Source: Sodalis ligni (GTDB lineage: Bacteria > Pseudomonadota > Gammaproteobacteria > Enterobacterales > Enterobacteriaceae). Taken from it: a stretch of DNA of 64,000 nucleotides. Location: contig NZ_CP075169.1 in the NCBI RefSeq assembly GCF_016865525.2, positions 3,286,337-3,350,336 of the forward strand. Direction: 5' to 3'. The position numbers were made by a program, and so were the translations under genes. Below the pieces are notes generated by a model that saw nothing but the letters and a program-made list of their open reading frames with translations, was not told the DNA's origin and did no database searches. Of the stretch, positions 33,640-44,223 are shown in pieces (the stretch's first letter is position 1; every line of letters starts with the position of its first letter).

Positions 33640-33888
33640 ATGTACGCAAAACCACCCCATTGATCGCAAAACCTGTTGATTGAAGCGAATAGGATCATAC
33701 GTGAACACGATGAATATATGCACGGTATGGAAGCGACCGAAGTAGAACAAAAAGACGGCGTGCTGGTTTTCCGCGGCGAATTTTTTTTCGATCAGGACGG
33801 AATACCCACCCGTAAAACCACAGCGGTGTTTAATATGTTTAAACATCTGGCCGTGGTGCTATCGGAGAAATATCATCTGCAGGATTGA
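33640..33888 (+). CDS. yciN: YciN family protein, 5' end frame-disturbed
   Basis: A conserved enterobacterial protein of about 83 residues and unknown function. The body ([20 protein letters not shown] to [19 protein letters not shown]) matches YciN throughout. The ATG at 33640 follows AAGGAG by eight bases but meets TGA at 33661. One C too many at 33655-33658 and one C too few at 33672-33673 would account for this; correcting both gives [20 protein letters not shown], which aligns with the expected N-terminus. Two compensating homopolymer changes 15 bases apart look like base-calling faults. Divergent from topA, as in E. coli. Confidence 0.8.
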
Positions 33889-33928
33889 GCGTTGTGGGTA
33901 ACGGGCCGTATTCCCGGCCCGCCTATAT

Positions 33929-34975
33929 TCATAATAAGGGCTTTTCCCCTTTCTGCCACCAATGCAGCAGCCGCTGTTCGATACTCAAGGCCGCACTGTC
34001 GGTAAATCGCGAAAGCAAACGTTTCCGGCGTGCGTATTTGATGTTGATGACCTCGTGATTAGCCATTTCGGCAATCAGCAGTTCATCACTGGTGCCGATG
34101 CCGTCCACCAGCCCCTTCTCCCTTGCCTGGCTGCCGTACCAATGCTCGCCGGTAGCCACGGCTTCAATATCCAGCGACGGACGCATCTCATGCACGAATT
34201 GTTTAAATAATTGATGTGTTTCATTGAGATCTTGCTGGAATTTCTGACGGCCCTGCTCGGAATTTTCGCCGAACAGCGTCAAGGTTCGTTTATACGCACC
34301 GGCGGTATGCAGTTCCACATCTATATCGTTGCGCTTTAACAGGCGGTTGAAATTAGGAATTTGCGCCACCACCCCAATGGAGCCGATAATGGAAAACGGC
34401 GCGGCGATTATGCGGTCGGCAACGCAGGCCATCATATAGCCGCCGCTGGCGGCCACTTTATCCACCGCCACGGTGAGGCGAATGCCTTTGTCGCGCAGGC
34501 GCTGCAACTGCGAAGCGGCCAACCCGTAGCCATGCACCACCCCGCCTGGGCTTTCCAGCCGCAGCAGAACTTCGTCCTGCGGTTTGGCAACCGCCAGCAC
34601 CGCGGAAATTTCTTCCCGCAGCGAGGCCACTTCCCCCGCATCCATGCTGCCCTTGAAATCCAGCACATACAGACAGGATTTCAGCGGCGCTTTTTCGCCG
34701 CGCTTGGCGCGATTACGCGCCAGTTTGGCATCGTGCTTTTCCTCTTTTTTGTAACGTTTGTGCCAAATGCGCTGTTCCGCCTCTCCCATGCGGGCCAGCT
34801 GCATTTCGCGCTGCATTTCGCGGTAATGCTTACCCAAATCGGTGACCTGGAGCTCACCCTTGCGTCTGCGCTGCCGCTGGCGCAGCCCTACCGCCAGCAG
34901 CATAACGGCGCCTATAGCCGCCACCACGGTAATGGCTTTCGCCAAAAAAAGTCCGTATAGAGAGAGAAATTCCAT
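33929..34975 (-). CDS. sohB: Inner-membrane S49 family peptidase SohB
   Basis: A membrane-anchored serine protease of the SppA/SohB family. The 348-residue protein has one N-terminal membrane segment (LAKAITVVAAIGAVMLLAV), a basic charged linker and the S49 domain, with VLLRLESPGGVVHGYG, the catalytic serine in GSIGVVAQIPNF and the lysine in AGAYKRTLTLFG. Substrates in vivo are not known. Convergent with yciN and divergent from yciK in the normal order. Confidence 0.93.
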   Translation of the reverse strand: MEFLSLYGLFLAKAITVVAAIGAVMLLAVGLRQRQRRRKGELQVTDLGKHYREMQREMQLARMGEAEQRIWHKRYKKEEKHDAKLARNRAKRGEKAPLKSCLYVLDFKGSMDAGEVASLREEISAVLAVAKPQDEVLLRLESPGGVVHGYGLAASQLQRLRDKGIRLTVAVDKVAASGGYMMACVADRIIAAPFSIIGSIGVVAQIPNFNRLLKRNDIDVELHTAGAYKRTLTLFGENSEQGRQKFQQDLNETHQLFKQFVHEMRPSLDIEAVATGEHWYGSQAREKGLVDGIGTSDELLIAEMANHEVINIKYARRKRLLSRFTDSAALSIEQRLLHWWQKGEKPLL

Positions 34976-35281
34976 TTTGCCACCTTGCTGAAATGTTTTT
35001 CGTTGTGGCTTATTCTAGCTAACAGCCGGGGTCCCGTCGTCAGAAAATTCGGAATATTCCGCCCTATAATAGTGATAAATCTTGTTTTCCCGTCGGCCCG
35101 CCCTTTTGGGGCAAATCGCGATGCGACATTCGCCGGCATTGGCCGGGCTTACATTGAAATCCCCCACTGTTTCAGGCATAAAAGAGTGATCGTTCCGGCC
35201 ATCGCCCGGGTAATCAAGCGTCCTGCCCACCAAGCAACTAACTATAAGCGCGGCAAGCAATAGTAAGCAGAGGAGTCCGAC
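34976..35281. promoter_or_regulatory. Divergent sohB-yciK control region
   Basis: A 306-base stretch without a credible gene. It must hold the sohB and yciK promoters; I see no recognisable operator. AGGAG at 35270-35274 is the yciK ribosome site. Confidence 0.4.
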
Positions 35282-36040
35282 GTGTATTACCAGCCCGCAA
35301 ACAATTTACTGCAGCAGCGTATCATTATGGTTACCGGCGCCGGCGACGGCATCGGACGTGAAGCGGCGCTGACCTATGCCCGTTACGGCGCATCATTGCT
35401 GCTGCTGGGCAGAACGGAGGCGAAGCTGGCGGCGGTACGGCAGCAGATCGCCGATGAAGGCGGCGCGGATGCCCGGGTGATCACGCTGGATTTATCACAG
35501 GCCGGCGAGCAGGAGTTTCGGCAGTTGGGAGAAGCGTTGCTGCGGGAAATCCCCCGGCTGGACGGCCTGCTGAATAACGCCGGTTTGCTGGGAGAAATCG
35601 CGCCCATGGCGCGGCAATCCGCCGACAGCTGGCGTAACGTCATGGAAGTGAACGTCAACGCCACCTTTTTATTGACCCGTGCCATGCTGCCGCTGCTGCT
35701 TAAAGCCTACCGGCCATCGCTGGTATTCAGCAGTTCCAGCGTCGGCCGGCAGGGCCGCGCCAACTGGGGCGTTTACGCGGTGTCGAAATTCGCCACCGAG
35801 GGCATGATGCAGGTGCTGGCGGATGAATATCCCGCCGCCCGGCTCCGGGTCAACTGCATCAATCCCGGCGGCACCCGGACTGCCATGCGCAAAAATGCGT
35901 TTCCCGACGAAGACGCCGAAAAACTCAAAACGCCGGCGGATATCATGCCGATTTATCTGTATCTGATGGGTGACGATAGTCACCGCAAAACCGGCATCAG
36001 TTTTGATGCCCAGCCGGACCGTAAACCGGGACCGGCGTGA
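35282..36040 (+). CDS. yciK: SDR-family oxidoreductase YciK
   Basis: A 252-residue short-chain dehydrogenase. It shows the cofactor motif TGAGDGIGREAA, NNAGLL, the catalytic serine in SSSSVGRQG and the YAVSK tyrosine-lysine pair, then NPGGTRTAMR. Starts at GTG (35282), six bases after AGGAG. It is followed by btuR after 15 bases, so they are co-transcribed as in E. coli. Its substrate is unknown. Confidence 0.92.
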   Translation: MYYQPANNLLQQRIIMVTGAGDGIGREAALTYARYGASLLLLGRTEAKLAAVRQQIADEGGADARVITLDLSQAGEQEFRQLGEALLREIPRLDGLLNNAGLLGEIAPMARQSADSWRNVMEVNVNATFLLTRAMLPLLLKAYRPSLVFSSSSVGRQGRANWGVYAVSKFATEGMMQVLADEYPAARLRVNCINPGGTRTAMRKNAFPDEDAEKLKTPADIMPIYLYLMGDDSHRKTGISFDAQPDRKPGPA

Positions 36041-36055
36041 AAACAGGATGACACC

Positions 36056-36646
36056 ATGAGCGAAGAAAGGCACCAGCAGCGCCAACAGCGATTAAAAGAG
36101 AAAGTGGATGCCCGTATCGCCGGGGCGCGAGAGGAGCGGGGAATCGTGATCGTTTTTACCGGCAACGGCAAGGGCAAGACCACCGCTGGCTTCGGCACCG
36201 TTACCCGGGCCGTCGGGCACGGTATGCGCGCTGGGGTAATTCAGTTTATCAAAGGTCAATGGCCGAACGGTGAACGCAACCTGCTGGAAGCTCACGGCGT
36301 GGAGTTTCAGGTGATGGCCACCGGCTTTACCTGGAATACGCAAAATCGGGTAACCGGTCGCGCCGCCGCGCGGGAGGTCTGGCAGCATGGTTTGCGGATG
36401 CTGGCGGATGAAACGCTGGATGTGGTGTTGTTGGAGAAACTGACCTATATGGTGACCTGCGATTATATCGATTTATCCGAGGTGATTGAGGCGCTACAGC
36501 GCCGGCCGCCAAACCAGACGGTGATTATTACCGGGCGCGCCTGTCATCGGGAGCTGTTGGATCTGGCGGATACGGTGAGCGAACTGCGGCCGGTTAAACA
36601 CGCTTTTGATGCCGGGATCAAGGCGCAGCAGGGTATTGATTGGTAG
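36056..36646 (+). CDS. btuR: Cob(I)yrinic acid a,c-diamide adenosyltransferase
   Basis: Adenosylates corrinoids in cobalamin synthesis and salvage. The 196-residue CobA/BtuR-type ATPase has the unusual P-loop FTGNGKGKTTAGFG, the substrate loop VIQFIKGQWPNGERN, the EVW segment and the Walker B-like VVLLEKLTYM followed by IITGRACHREL. Second gene of yciK-btuR. The family motif often reads LDE or LDEL where this protein has LLEKL, a small variation worth noting. Confidence 0.93.
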   Translation: MSEERHQQRQQRLKEKVDARIAGAREERGIVIVFTGNGKGKTTAGFGTVTRAVGHGMRAGVIQFIKGQWPNGERNLLEAHGVEFQVMATGFTWNTQNRVTGRAAAREVWQHGLRMLADETLDVVLLEKLTYMVTCDYIDLSEVIEALQRRPPNQTVIITGRACHRELLDLADTVSELRPVKHAFDAGIKAQQGIDW

Positions 36647-36650
36647 GGAC

Positions 36651-36796
36651 GGTCTCTCTTTATGGCGCGGTATCCCTTTAACATGCTTGTTGCACGTCCG
36701 ATGAACGCGGGCCTACCGTGCCATGTGGCGCTCGGGCGGGCGGGAAAACCACGCCCGCTTCGACCACATTGGCGCGGTCTCCCTTTAACAGGTTCG
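36651..36796. repeat. Copy of the 107-bp intergenic repeat, reverse orientation
   Basis: Shares TCTCCCTTTAACA, GCGGGCCTACCG, GCGCTCGGGCGGGCGG and AAAACCACGCCCGCTTCGA with the array at 12.2-12.7 kb. About 1.3 units lie between the convergent btuR and rluB. Confidence 0.85.
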
Positions 36797-36828
36797 GTTT
36801 AAGCTTCAGAGAAAGGGATTTCTGCGCC

Positions 36829-37716
36829 TTATGCGCCGGAATTGCGTTTGCTGCTTTGGCCGCCGCCGCGGCGGGTGGGAGCTACCTGGCTGTGGCGTTT
36901 AACCGCCCGGCGGATCTGGTTGGCTTTCATGCGGCGGCGTTCACGCTCCACCGGCATTTTACTGACCGTCTCGGCGGGCAACTGCACCATTTCACGCAGG
37001 TAGTTGATTTCCAGCAGGCTGAGTTCGGTCCATCCGCCGCGGGGCAATCCCTTGGGCAGGGGAATATCGCCGTAGCGGGTACGAATCAGGCGGCTGACCT
37101 GTACACCCACCGCTTCCCACAGCCGCCGCACTTCGCGGTTGCGTCCTTCGTTCAGGGTGACGTTGTACCATTGGTTCAGACCTTCGCCGCCTTGGAAGCT
37201 CAGTGACTTGAACGCGGCGGCGCCGTCTTCCAGCTGAATGCCTTTGGTCAATTGGCGAATTTTCTCATCGTCCACCTGACCGAACACCCGCACGGCGTAT
37301 TCACGTTCCACCTCGCACCGGGGGTGCATCAGGCGGTTGGCCAATTCGCCGTCGGTGGTGAACAATAACAGGCCGGAGGTGTTGATATCCAGGCGCCCTA
37401 CCGCCACCCAGCGTGAACCGGAAATTTTCGGCAGGCGATCAAAGACCGTCGGGCGTCCGTCGGGATCGCGGCGGGTACAGAGTTCCCCTTCCGGTTTGTA
37501 GTAGGCCAACACCCGGCATACCGATTCCTCGGTGGCGGTAATGCTTACCACATGACCGTCAACGCGGATTTTCATTGAACCGACGACTTCAACCCGATCC
37601 CCCAGCGTGGCGATTTTACCGTCGACGCTGACGCGGCCTTGTTCAATCAGGGATTCAATTTCCCGGCGGGAACCCTGCCCGGCGCGGGCCAGGACTTTTT
37701 GCAGCTTTTCGCTCAT
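36829..37716 (-). CDS. rluB: 23S rRNA pseudouridine(2605) synthase
   Basis: Makes pseudouridine 2605 in 23S rRNA. The 295-residue protein has an N-terminal S4 RNA-binding domain ([20 protein letters not shown]) and the RsuA-type catalytic domain with the aspartate in [17 protein letters not shown] and the [13 protein letters not shown] motif, ending in a basic Arg/Gly-rich tail. Complete and in the usual place; the accessory island begins just upstream of its start. Confidence 0.95.
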   Translation of the reverse strand: MSEKLQKVLARAGQGSRREIESLIEQGRVSVDGKIATLGDRVEVVGSMKIRVDGHVVSITATEESVCRVLAYYKPEGELCTRRDPDGRPTVFDRLPKISGSRWVAVGRLDINTSGLLLFTTDGELANRLMHPRCEVEREYAVRVFGQVDDEKIRQLTKGIQLEDGAAAFKSLSFQGGEGLNQWYNVTLNEGRNREVRRLWEAVGVQVSRLIRTRYGDIPLPKGLPRGGWTELSLLEINYLREMVQLPAETVSKMPVERERRRMKANQIRRAVKRHSQVAPTRRGGGQSSKRNSGA

Positions 37717-38219
37717 AGAGCAACCTCGGTTGTCGCCTTCACAGGCGTCTAATGTTAATAAACAAGGGATTGAATAGACCTTAACCCATTGCCATGCAAT
37801 GAAATCCAGCGTTTAAGAGTGTCATAAAGCCTGTTGCGGCCATAGCATTCACACTCCTTTTGCGGTCGGGTATAGTACCCTAACTTAACGCTAAAAGCTT
37901 GTACGCTTTTCATCGGCCGGCATTGGACGTTCCCCGATCTCGCGACATGCCGTGACTAAAACGGTATCCATGCGGTAAGGGCCCTGATAGTAGCGAGAAC
38001 GCCAGGGGCCCCCCTGGAATTCGGTCAAACCAATAATATATGTTGAATATTTCTCATAAAATAGAGTCAAAATTTGAAAGTTTAATTATAGTAAATGAAA
38101 TATGATTTAATAAATTAAATATGATTGCATTATCAATGCTGTAGCATGATACAGATTAAAGTATATACGCGGCATTGACACAATTTTATACTGACTTGCG
38201 CAAAACAAGGAATTTAATA
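37717..38219. other. Backbone-to-island junction upstream of rluB
   Basis: Holds the rluB promoter, a small hairpin (AAAAGCTTGTACGCTTTT, 37890-37908) and, from about 38030, an abrupt fall in G+C that marks the start of the accessory island. No gene is seen. Confidence 0.45.
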
Positions 38220-39181
38220 ATGCATAATATTTCGGGCCCAGCAAATAGGGGCATACCAGCCAGTGCTAAAGAAACTGTTGAATTTACCTTAGGGAGCAAT
38301 AAAGGATTACATTTTTCAAATACCCTTAAAAATATTGAAAATACCGCAGATGATCTTGTCGCCGGCGCCCCATACCATAACAAAACAGGGGGTGACTTAC
38401 TGTTAAGTATTTTTGCCACAGGCATACTTAAGGCTGATTTCGCCAGCAGGATGGGCATACCATCAGATGCGATCTCCGAGGCTTCGTCTATTGACCATGG
38501 AGAGATGGGGAAAGCCCTGACAGCGGATGAAACATTAAAAGTGCTTGAAAACGTGTTGAAAACCGTGCGTTTTTTGTATAAAGGGAGCCGTATAAAATCT
38601 TCTAATAAAATAAAAACCAATCGCGATATGTATCATATTCAAGAAACGCTTTTTATGAAATAGAGTCGCAGAAACTGTTCGAAACATCTACCCAAAAGCA
38701 TTGGAATATTGCGTTACGCATGAATTTGGAAACTGCGGTGTAATGGCACGTATCGCCTATGCGTTGTGTCATAAGCTTGGGTTGAAACCAGGATTGGCTT
38801 TGTTCAGATCAGACGGAAGTTTCGCGCATGAAGTATGCCGAGTGAAGGTAAACAATGAATTTTATATGGTTGATAGCTGGGCTAATTATATATGTCATGA
38901 AAATGATTTTTATCCATGTTAAGAGATAAAATGATCAAATGGAATCTGGCTGGGAAAAGCATTACTAATGGAACACCTTTCTCTTTTAATGGGGAGAGGA
39001 ATTTGTAATACCGAAGAATGCACTGGCATCTCCTGATGATGCTTTGAAATTAAAGTTAGTAAAATCTCAACCGATTAAGGGAGAGCATAATATTGTAAGC
39101 GAAGACTTCTTCATGTTTCTTGGAGATAAGCTGGTCAATAAAATTTCGAGAGTAAAAGCCATTGCCAATGACGGCCAATAG
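38220..39181 (+). pseudogene. Cys-His-Asp effector-like pseudogene, copy A
   Basis: First of four related decayed genes of about 320 codons. From ATG 38220 (AAGGA site) an open N-terminal part of 147 codons includes LLLSIFATGILKADFASRMG and SADETLK-like ADETLKVLEN; it ends at TAG 38661. After a shift the catalytic region continues: ECV-like YCVTHEFGNCGVMARIAYAL (putative Cys), DGSFAHEVCRVKVNN (putative His) and MVDSWANY (Asp), then after another shift the C-terminal domain KNALASPDDALKLKLV, ending at TAG 39181. Cys to His is 31 residues and His to Asp 15. The His-Asp gap equals that of the Pasteurella toxin C3/SseI deamidase group, but no family is assigned. A+T-rich; probably foreign. Confidence 0.6.
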
Positions 39182-39663
39182 GCTGCTCCAAATCAGCCTT
39201 GCCACTATCGTCGGTATTAGTTTGATTTTTAATCGGGCAACTATTTGATTTCATCTCCTTAAACAGAAGCTCTACCGGCAACCGGCAATGTTAGCGCTGC
39301 ATTACCTCCGCTGCGCTGCTACCCCGAGACTCTTATTACAAGAATCACGCTAACGCCTTGGAGGAGCAAGAGTGATAAGCCGCTAAACCCATCGGCGATA
39401 ACCGCAGCGGGAAACGCTCGCGGCACATTTACCACCACTCGGGATTTGTCATGTTGAAAGATAAGGCAACCTCAACCAAGCAGTGGAGGAAATCCTTGAT
39501 CGCATTCAACTAAATAAGTAGCAACGCATAATAAATGCAACGCTTAAAGAAAGTCTAAAATGCAAGATTAATTTTCAATTGTAGCATAGACTTTATCTAC
39601 TGTGTCATAAGGGTTGGTTCGCAAATTGAGGCGAAAATAAAACCGCCAAAGAGGTTATTTAAA
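39182..39663. repeat. Upstream flank of copy B, duplicated at 45946-46230
   Basis: From 39381 to 39663 this gene-free sequence is clearly alike to 45946-46230 ahead of copy D, for example TTGTCAT, TTGAAAGATAA and CAACCTCAAC in the same order and spacing. The duplicated unit therefore included about 285 bases of 5' flank. Nothing coding is seen in 39182-39380. Confidence 0.65.
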
Positions 39664-40927
39664 ATGCATTCGAATACTTCTTTCTTTAATATGGAATATT
39701 CATCATGACTTTTAATTTCGAGCCGTCTTCCCTCGATAATTTCATCCTCGGTAAGCTCCACTCATTTTCATCGAGAAGATGTACTAATGTAACAAACGCA
39801 TCGGACACTATGTGTGACAGAAAAATTTGTCCGAGCCCTTAGAAAAGGTTGTGAACGCACGTTTCATTAAGTCATTAACCACGGTTAATAAGAGCGTTGA
39901 ATTCGAGGGTGCCGCGGTTATTTCTATGAAAATATAATAAGATTCGTTTCCGGTTTTCGGATTGGAATGTTGTTAATATTACTTTCGACTCTCAAGGCAA
40001 GGTTTCTGAATGCTATGGCAAAATGAAGGATTTAGTAAAATTATCGATGCGGGCATACTCAAGTCTGGCTTTGCAAACAAGATCGGTCTGTCGTTAAAAC
40101 GAATGTCGGCGCTGGCCTTGCAACGTCGGGAAAAATCTTAACCTCTGATAAAAGATGGCACTGCTTGAGATTTTGTTAAAAAACGCGCCGAATATTCAAA
40201 GAAATCTCTTAAAATGTATAACAAACTTACCAAGGTCAAAAGCTACGATAATCATTTTGAAGGGCAAAAGTATCTCGATAAAGCGCGCGAGCTTAAGACC
40301 GACTCTTACGAAAAATCACTCAAGTATTGCATTGAGCATGAAGATGGCAATTGCGGTGAACTGGCATACGTTACCTATGCTTTGTGTCATAAGCATGAAT
40401 TGAATCCTAAATTAGCAACATTCGAGTCCGATGGAAATTTCAACCATGCCGTGGTTCGAATAAAGGTAAACGACAATTTTATATGCTGGATCCTTGGGAA
40501 ATATTTTATGTGATGAAAAAATTTTTAGGTGCATTAAGCGACAAAATGAATAAATGGCACAACGCTGGAAAGCATATTTTAAAGGGAGAATTTTTTAAGA
40601 ATGACTATATTAAAGGCACATTACCAGACAGTGTTAAAGCATTTCCTCGCGATGCCTTAGCTTTAAACTTGATAGTTGCAAACCATTGAATGTAAAAATA
40701 ATATAGTAAGTTATGAATTTTTTATTCAATTGAAAAAAATATCGTCAATATATGAGTCAATAAACTTATCACATCTTAGTTTTACTTCAAGCCAGACTAA
40801 GGCTGTCAAATATAAATCATCGACCACTTTTGTCAATGATAATGTATTTATATTTAATAACGGTCACTTTTGACATTTTATGGCCATGTATAGCGGTCAT
40901 AACGCGTGGGATGAAATCATAACCTGA
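39664..40927 (+). pseudogene. Cys-His-Asp effector-like pseudogene, copy B
   Basis: A badly decayed copy. ATG 39664 opens a short frame that stops within 15 codons; later pieces match copy D (a TNVTNASDT stretch near 39785, then a GKVSECYGK segment near 39990-40025 and ILKSGFANKIGLS). The catalytic region at 40280-40500 is the best preserved: SLKYCIEHEDGNCGELAYV, then SDGNFNHAVVRIKVND and, after a shift, MLDPWEI. The C-terminal domain (FLGALSDKMNKWHNAGKHIL, LPDSVKAFPRDALALNLIV) follows and the relic ends at WDEIIT and TGA 40927. At least five lesions. Confidence 0.6.
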
Positions 40928-41080
40928 GGCGGCGCGCCAAATAAGAGAAAATGTAGGGCTGCATGCAAGGTATGGGAATTGAATTGTAGAAAATTTTTCT
41001 TCCTATTACAGCATGACGCATTTCCGTTCATTTAATTCCATGATAAACGCTGTATCATTAACAAGCTCAAGGAGATTGAA

Positions 41081-42227
41081 GTGTTATCAATTTTAATAAA
41101 TTTGATGCAGGCAATCAAAGTACTCATGATAAATTTACTCAATATGATGCAAAAAACTGGTAGCGCTTTTAAAGAAACGTTAACTGGTATAAAAACACAT
41201 CAAATGAATTTTGTAAAAGCACGCGTAATGAAGATGATTTTCTTGGCGATCTGATATATAAAAAATTTAACTGAGCCGTTGAGAGAAGTCGTCAACGTTC
41301 GTTATATTAGGTTATTGACTACGGATAAAAATTCCTTAAATATGATGGCGGAATCGGATCTTTCGATAAAGAGTATAATGAGATTCGTTTTAGATGTCCT
41401 GACTCAGGGTATGTAAATATTGTTTTCGATACCATGGGCAAGATTTCCGAATGCTATGGCATCAAAGAGGACTTATTAAACCTTTTGCTATTGGTATACT
41501 TAAGTCTAGTTTTGCGGACAAGATCGGCTTATCTGTAAATGCGTATGTCGGCTCAAAGCGCTTAAGGTTAAGTAGAAATTCGGCATCTGATGAAAAATTA
41601 GAAATGCTTAAATTTTTGCTAAAAAAACGCGTTATTTATTCAAAGGAGGATTAAAACGGGTAACAAAATAAAAATAAACCTTACCTATGATAATTTTTGT
41701 CAAGCAAATAATAAAATATTATTATTGCGTGAGGTTCATCATGAAAGTGTCGAACGATCCTTTCCTATTGCGTTGAACATGAAGTTGGGAACTGTTGCGA
41801 AATGGCGGAAATAGCTTACATATTATGTCATAAACACGGATTGAATCCTGAAATTTCAGTCTTCGAGTCAGATGGAAAATTCAATCATACTGTTTGCCGA
41901 ATAATGGTGGACGATCGGAAATATATACTGGACCCATGGGCAAATATCCTATGCGATGAGAAAACTATTTAAATACCTTAAAGACTAAATTGGAAAAATG
42001 GTACACAAGTGGAAAATTTGTATTTATTGGGGACGATTTTTGATCGATTATTTTGGAAAAATTATACTGCCAGATAATGTAAAGTTATTACCTGAAGATG
42101 CATTAAAATTTAAACTTGTATTTTCCCATCCCTTGGAAGAAAAGCATCATAAGATTGGGTCAGAATTTTTTCATTACTTGAAAATAAGCTGCTTATGAAA
42201 AATTTTTATGATTTAAACCCTGTAAAC
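41081..42227 (+). pseudogene. Cys-His-Asp effector-like pseudogene, copy C
   Basis: GTG 41081 with an AAGGAG site may be the original start. Recognisable pieces in changing frames are GKISECYGIKEDLL with ILKSSFADKIGLSVNAYVG (41430-41550), SDEKLEMLKFLLKKRVIYSK, then the catalytic parts (EVGNC near 41780 with the Cys codon, SDGKFNHTVCRIMVDD near 41870-41910, LDPWANILCDEK near 41930) and the C-terminal LPDNVKLLPEDALKFKLVFS to about 42200. All three putative catalytic residues survive, but the frame is broken repeatedly. Its 3' part is closest to fragment E at 47.6 kb. Confidence 0.55.
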
Positions 42228-42390
42228 GATTCTGTGGCGCGGCACGAGGCTGTTCCTGTGATTGTATCAGCCAGTATGTAGTGATTAGTGTGAAGAAACC
42301 TGTTCTCTCACCAGCAGTTCCCTACCCGGCTGTGCGTTGAGAGTAATTTCAATGTGCAAAGCGTCGGGGACAACGTAGCCTGGTAAGGGT

Positions 42391-42831
42391 CTGATTGACC
42401 GGGGCTACCGGGTTCACCTCACGCGTACCAGCGATCTGGTACAACGCTTGCGGATGGCCCGCAAGGAAATGCGCCTGCCAGCGCAAATCACCAAACTGGA
42501 CCGCTTCGATCTACTGATTTTGGATGATCTGAGCTATGTTCGCCGGGATCAGGCCGAGACTTCCGTGCTGTTCGAATTGATCGTGGCACCTTATGAACGA
42601 AAGAGTTTAGCTATCACTGCCAACCAGCCGTTCTCGTGCTGGGATCAGGTGTTCCCGGAGGTGGCTATGACGTTGGCGGCAGTCGATCGGTTGGTGCACC
42701 ATTCAACCATTTTCGAGCTTAATGGGGAGAGCTATCGTCGACGCACAGCGACCACCAAAAAGCAGGATAAAGAGAATCAAAACTGCCTCGCTTCACAAGC
42801 CAAGATAATTGACGCCGAACGGCCAAGATAG
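42391..42831 (+). pseudogene. IS21-family IstB helper ATPase, 5'-truncated
   Basis: The C-terminal two thirds of an IstB-type AAA+ transposition helper: LIDRGYRVHLTRTSDLVQRL, Walker B FDLLILDDLSYVRRDQAETS and the sensor segment AITANQPFSCWDQVFPE. The N-terminal domain and Walker A are absent; the homology begins abruptly near 42391. No IstA partner is present. Its G+C content is higher than that of the surrounding island. A transposon scar. Confidence 0.85.
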
Positions 42832-42847
42832 TTGACGCGTAACCAAA

Positions 42848-44223
42848 GAGCCTGTACAAAAATTTGTGTAATTGCCTGATTTTGATATGTTCTATCCAAC
42901 ATCCAAAACAGGTTAACTTATGGACGAAAAACAGTTGCAGGCTCTGGCCAACGAATTGGCCAAAAATCTCAAAACTCCTGACGATCTCAACCAGTTTGAT
43001 CGCTTACTGAAAAAAATCAGTGTCGAGGCGGCTCTAAACGCTGAAATAACCCACCACCTCGGGTATGAGAAAAACCAGCCCAAGCCGGGAGGGAATACCC
43101 GTAACGGCTATTCAACCAAGACCCTAACCACCGGCGATGGGCCGCTGGAACTGCGCACGCCACGCGATCGTGACGGCTCTTTTGAACCGCTGCTGGTGAA
43201 AAAAAACCAGACCCGGATCACCGGCATGGATAACCAGATCCTGTCGTTGTACGCCAAAGGGATGACCACTCGCGAGATCGCCTCCGCATTCAAAGAGTTG
43301 TATGACGCCGACGTGTCGCCGGCGCTGGTATCGAAGGTGACCGATGCCGTGATGGAGCAGGTGGCCTAATGGCAAAACCGGCCACTGGATGCCGTCTATC
43401 CCATTGTTTATCTTGATTGTATCGTTCTCAAAGTTCGGCAAGACAGTCGCGTCGTCAACAAAGCGGTATTCCTGGCGCTGGGTATCAATATTGAGGGCCA
43501 GAAAGAGCTGCTGGGCATGTGGCTGGCCGAAAATGAAGGCGCGAAGTTCTGGCTGAACGTGCTTACCGAATTGAAAAACCGCGGACTGAACGACATCCTC
43601 ATCGCCTGCGTTGATGGTCTGAAAGGCTTCCCGGACGCCATCAATGCGGTCTACCCGCAGGCGCGGATCCAATTGTGTATCGTGCATATGGTGCGCAACA
43701 GCCTGCGGTTCGTTTCCTGGAAGGACTACAAAGCCGTCACCCGGGACCTGAAGGCCATCTATCAGGCGCCTACGGAAGAGGCTGGCCTGCAAGCGCTGGA
43801 AGCGTTCGCCGGTGCCTGGGATAGCCGCTATCCGCAGATAAGCCGCAGCTGGCAGGTAAACTGGTCGAATCTTGCCACGTTCTTTGCCTACCCACCGGAC
43901 ATCCGCAAGGTGATCTACACGACCAACGCCATCGAGTCGCTGAACAGCGTAATCCGCCACGCCATCAAAAAGCGCAAAGTATTCCCGACAGACGACTCGG
44001 TGAAAAAGGTGGTGTGGCTGGCTATTCAGGCGGCATCGCAGAAATGGACGATGCCGCTGAAGGACTGGCGCATGACAATGAGCCGCTTTATTATCGAGTT
44101 CGGTGACCGCCTGGACGGTCACTTCTGAGAAAAGGCATTTACACAGAATGGTGTACAGGGTCCATTTACACAGAATGGTGTACAGGATCGGGTCGGCATT
44201 TACACAGAATCATGTACAGGGCC
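42848..44223 (+). mobile_element. IS256-family insertion sequence with repeated right end
   Basis: The left terminal repeat begins at 42848 (GAGCCTGTACAAA, then TTTGTGTAATTGCC). Right-end matches (CATTTACACAGAAT then TGTACAGG) occur three times: about 44134-44162, 44163-44189 and 44195-44223. The transposase gene lies at 42920-44128. The third right-end copy forms the last codons and the stop of the repeat-protein gene on the other strand, so the insertion truncated that gene. Confidence 0.82.
42920..44128 (+). pseudogene. IS256-family transposase with internal stop
   Basis: A 402-codon mutator-type (DDE) transposase. It opens MDEKQLQALANELAKNLKTP, includes TRNGYSTKTLTTGDGPLELR and the catalytic-region segments VYLDCIVLKVRQDSR, LIACVDGLKGFPDAI and NAIESLNSVIRHAIKKRKVF, and ends GDRLDGHF. 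The reading frame is continuous except for TAA at 43367-43369, codon 150, where the family has a glutamate (GAA); a single G-to-T change explains it. Without readthrough the element cannot transpose by itself. Confidence 0.9.
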
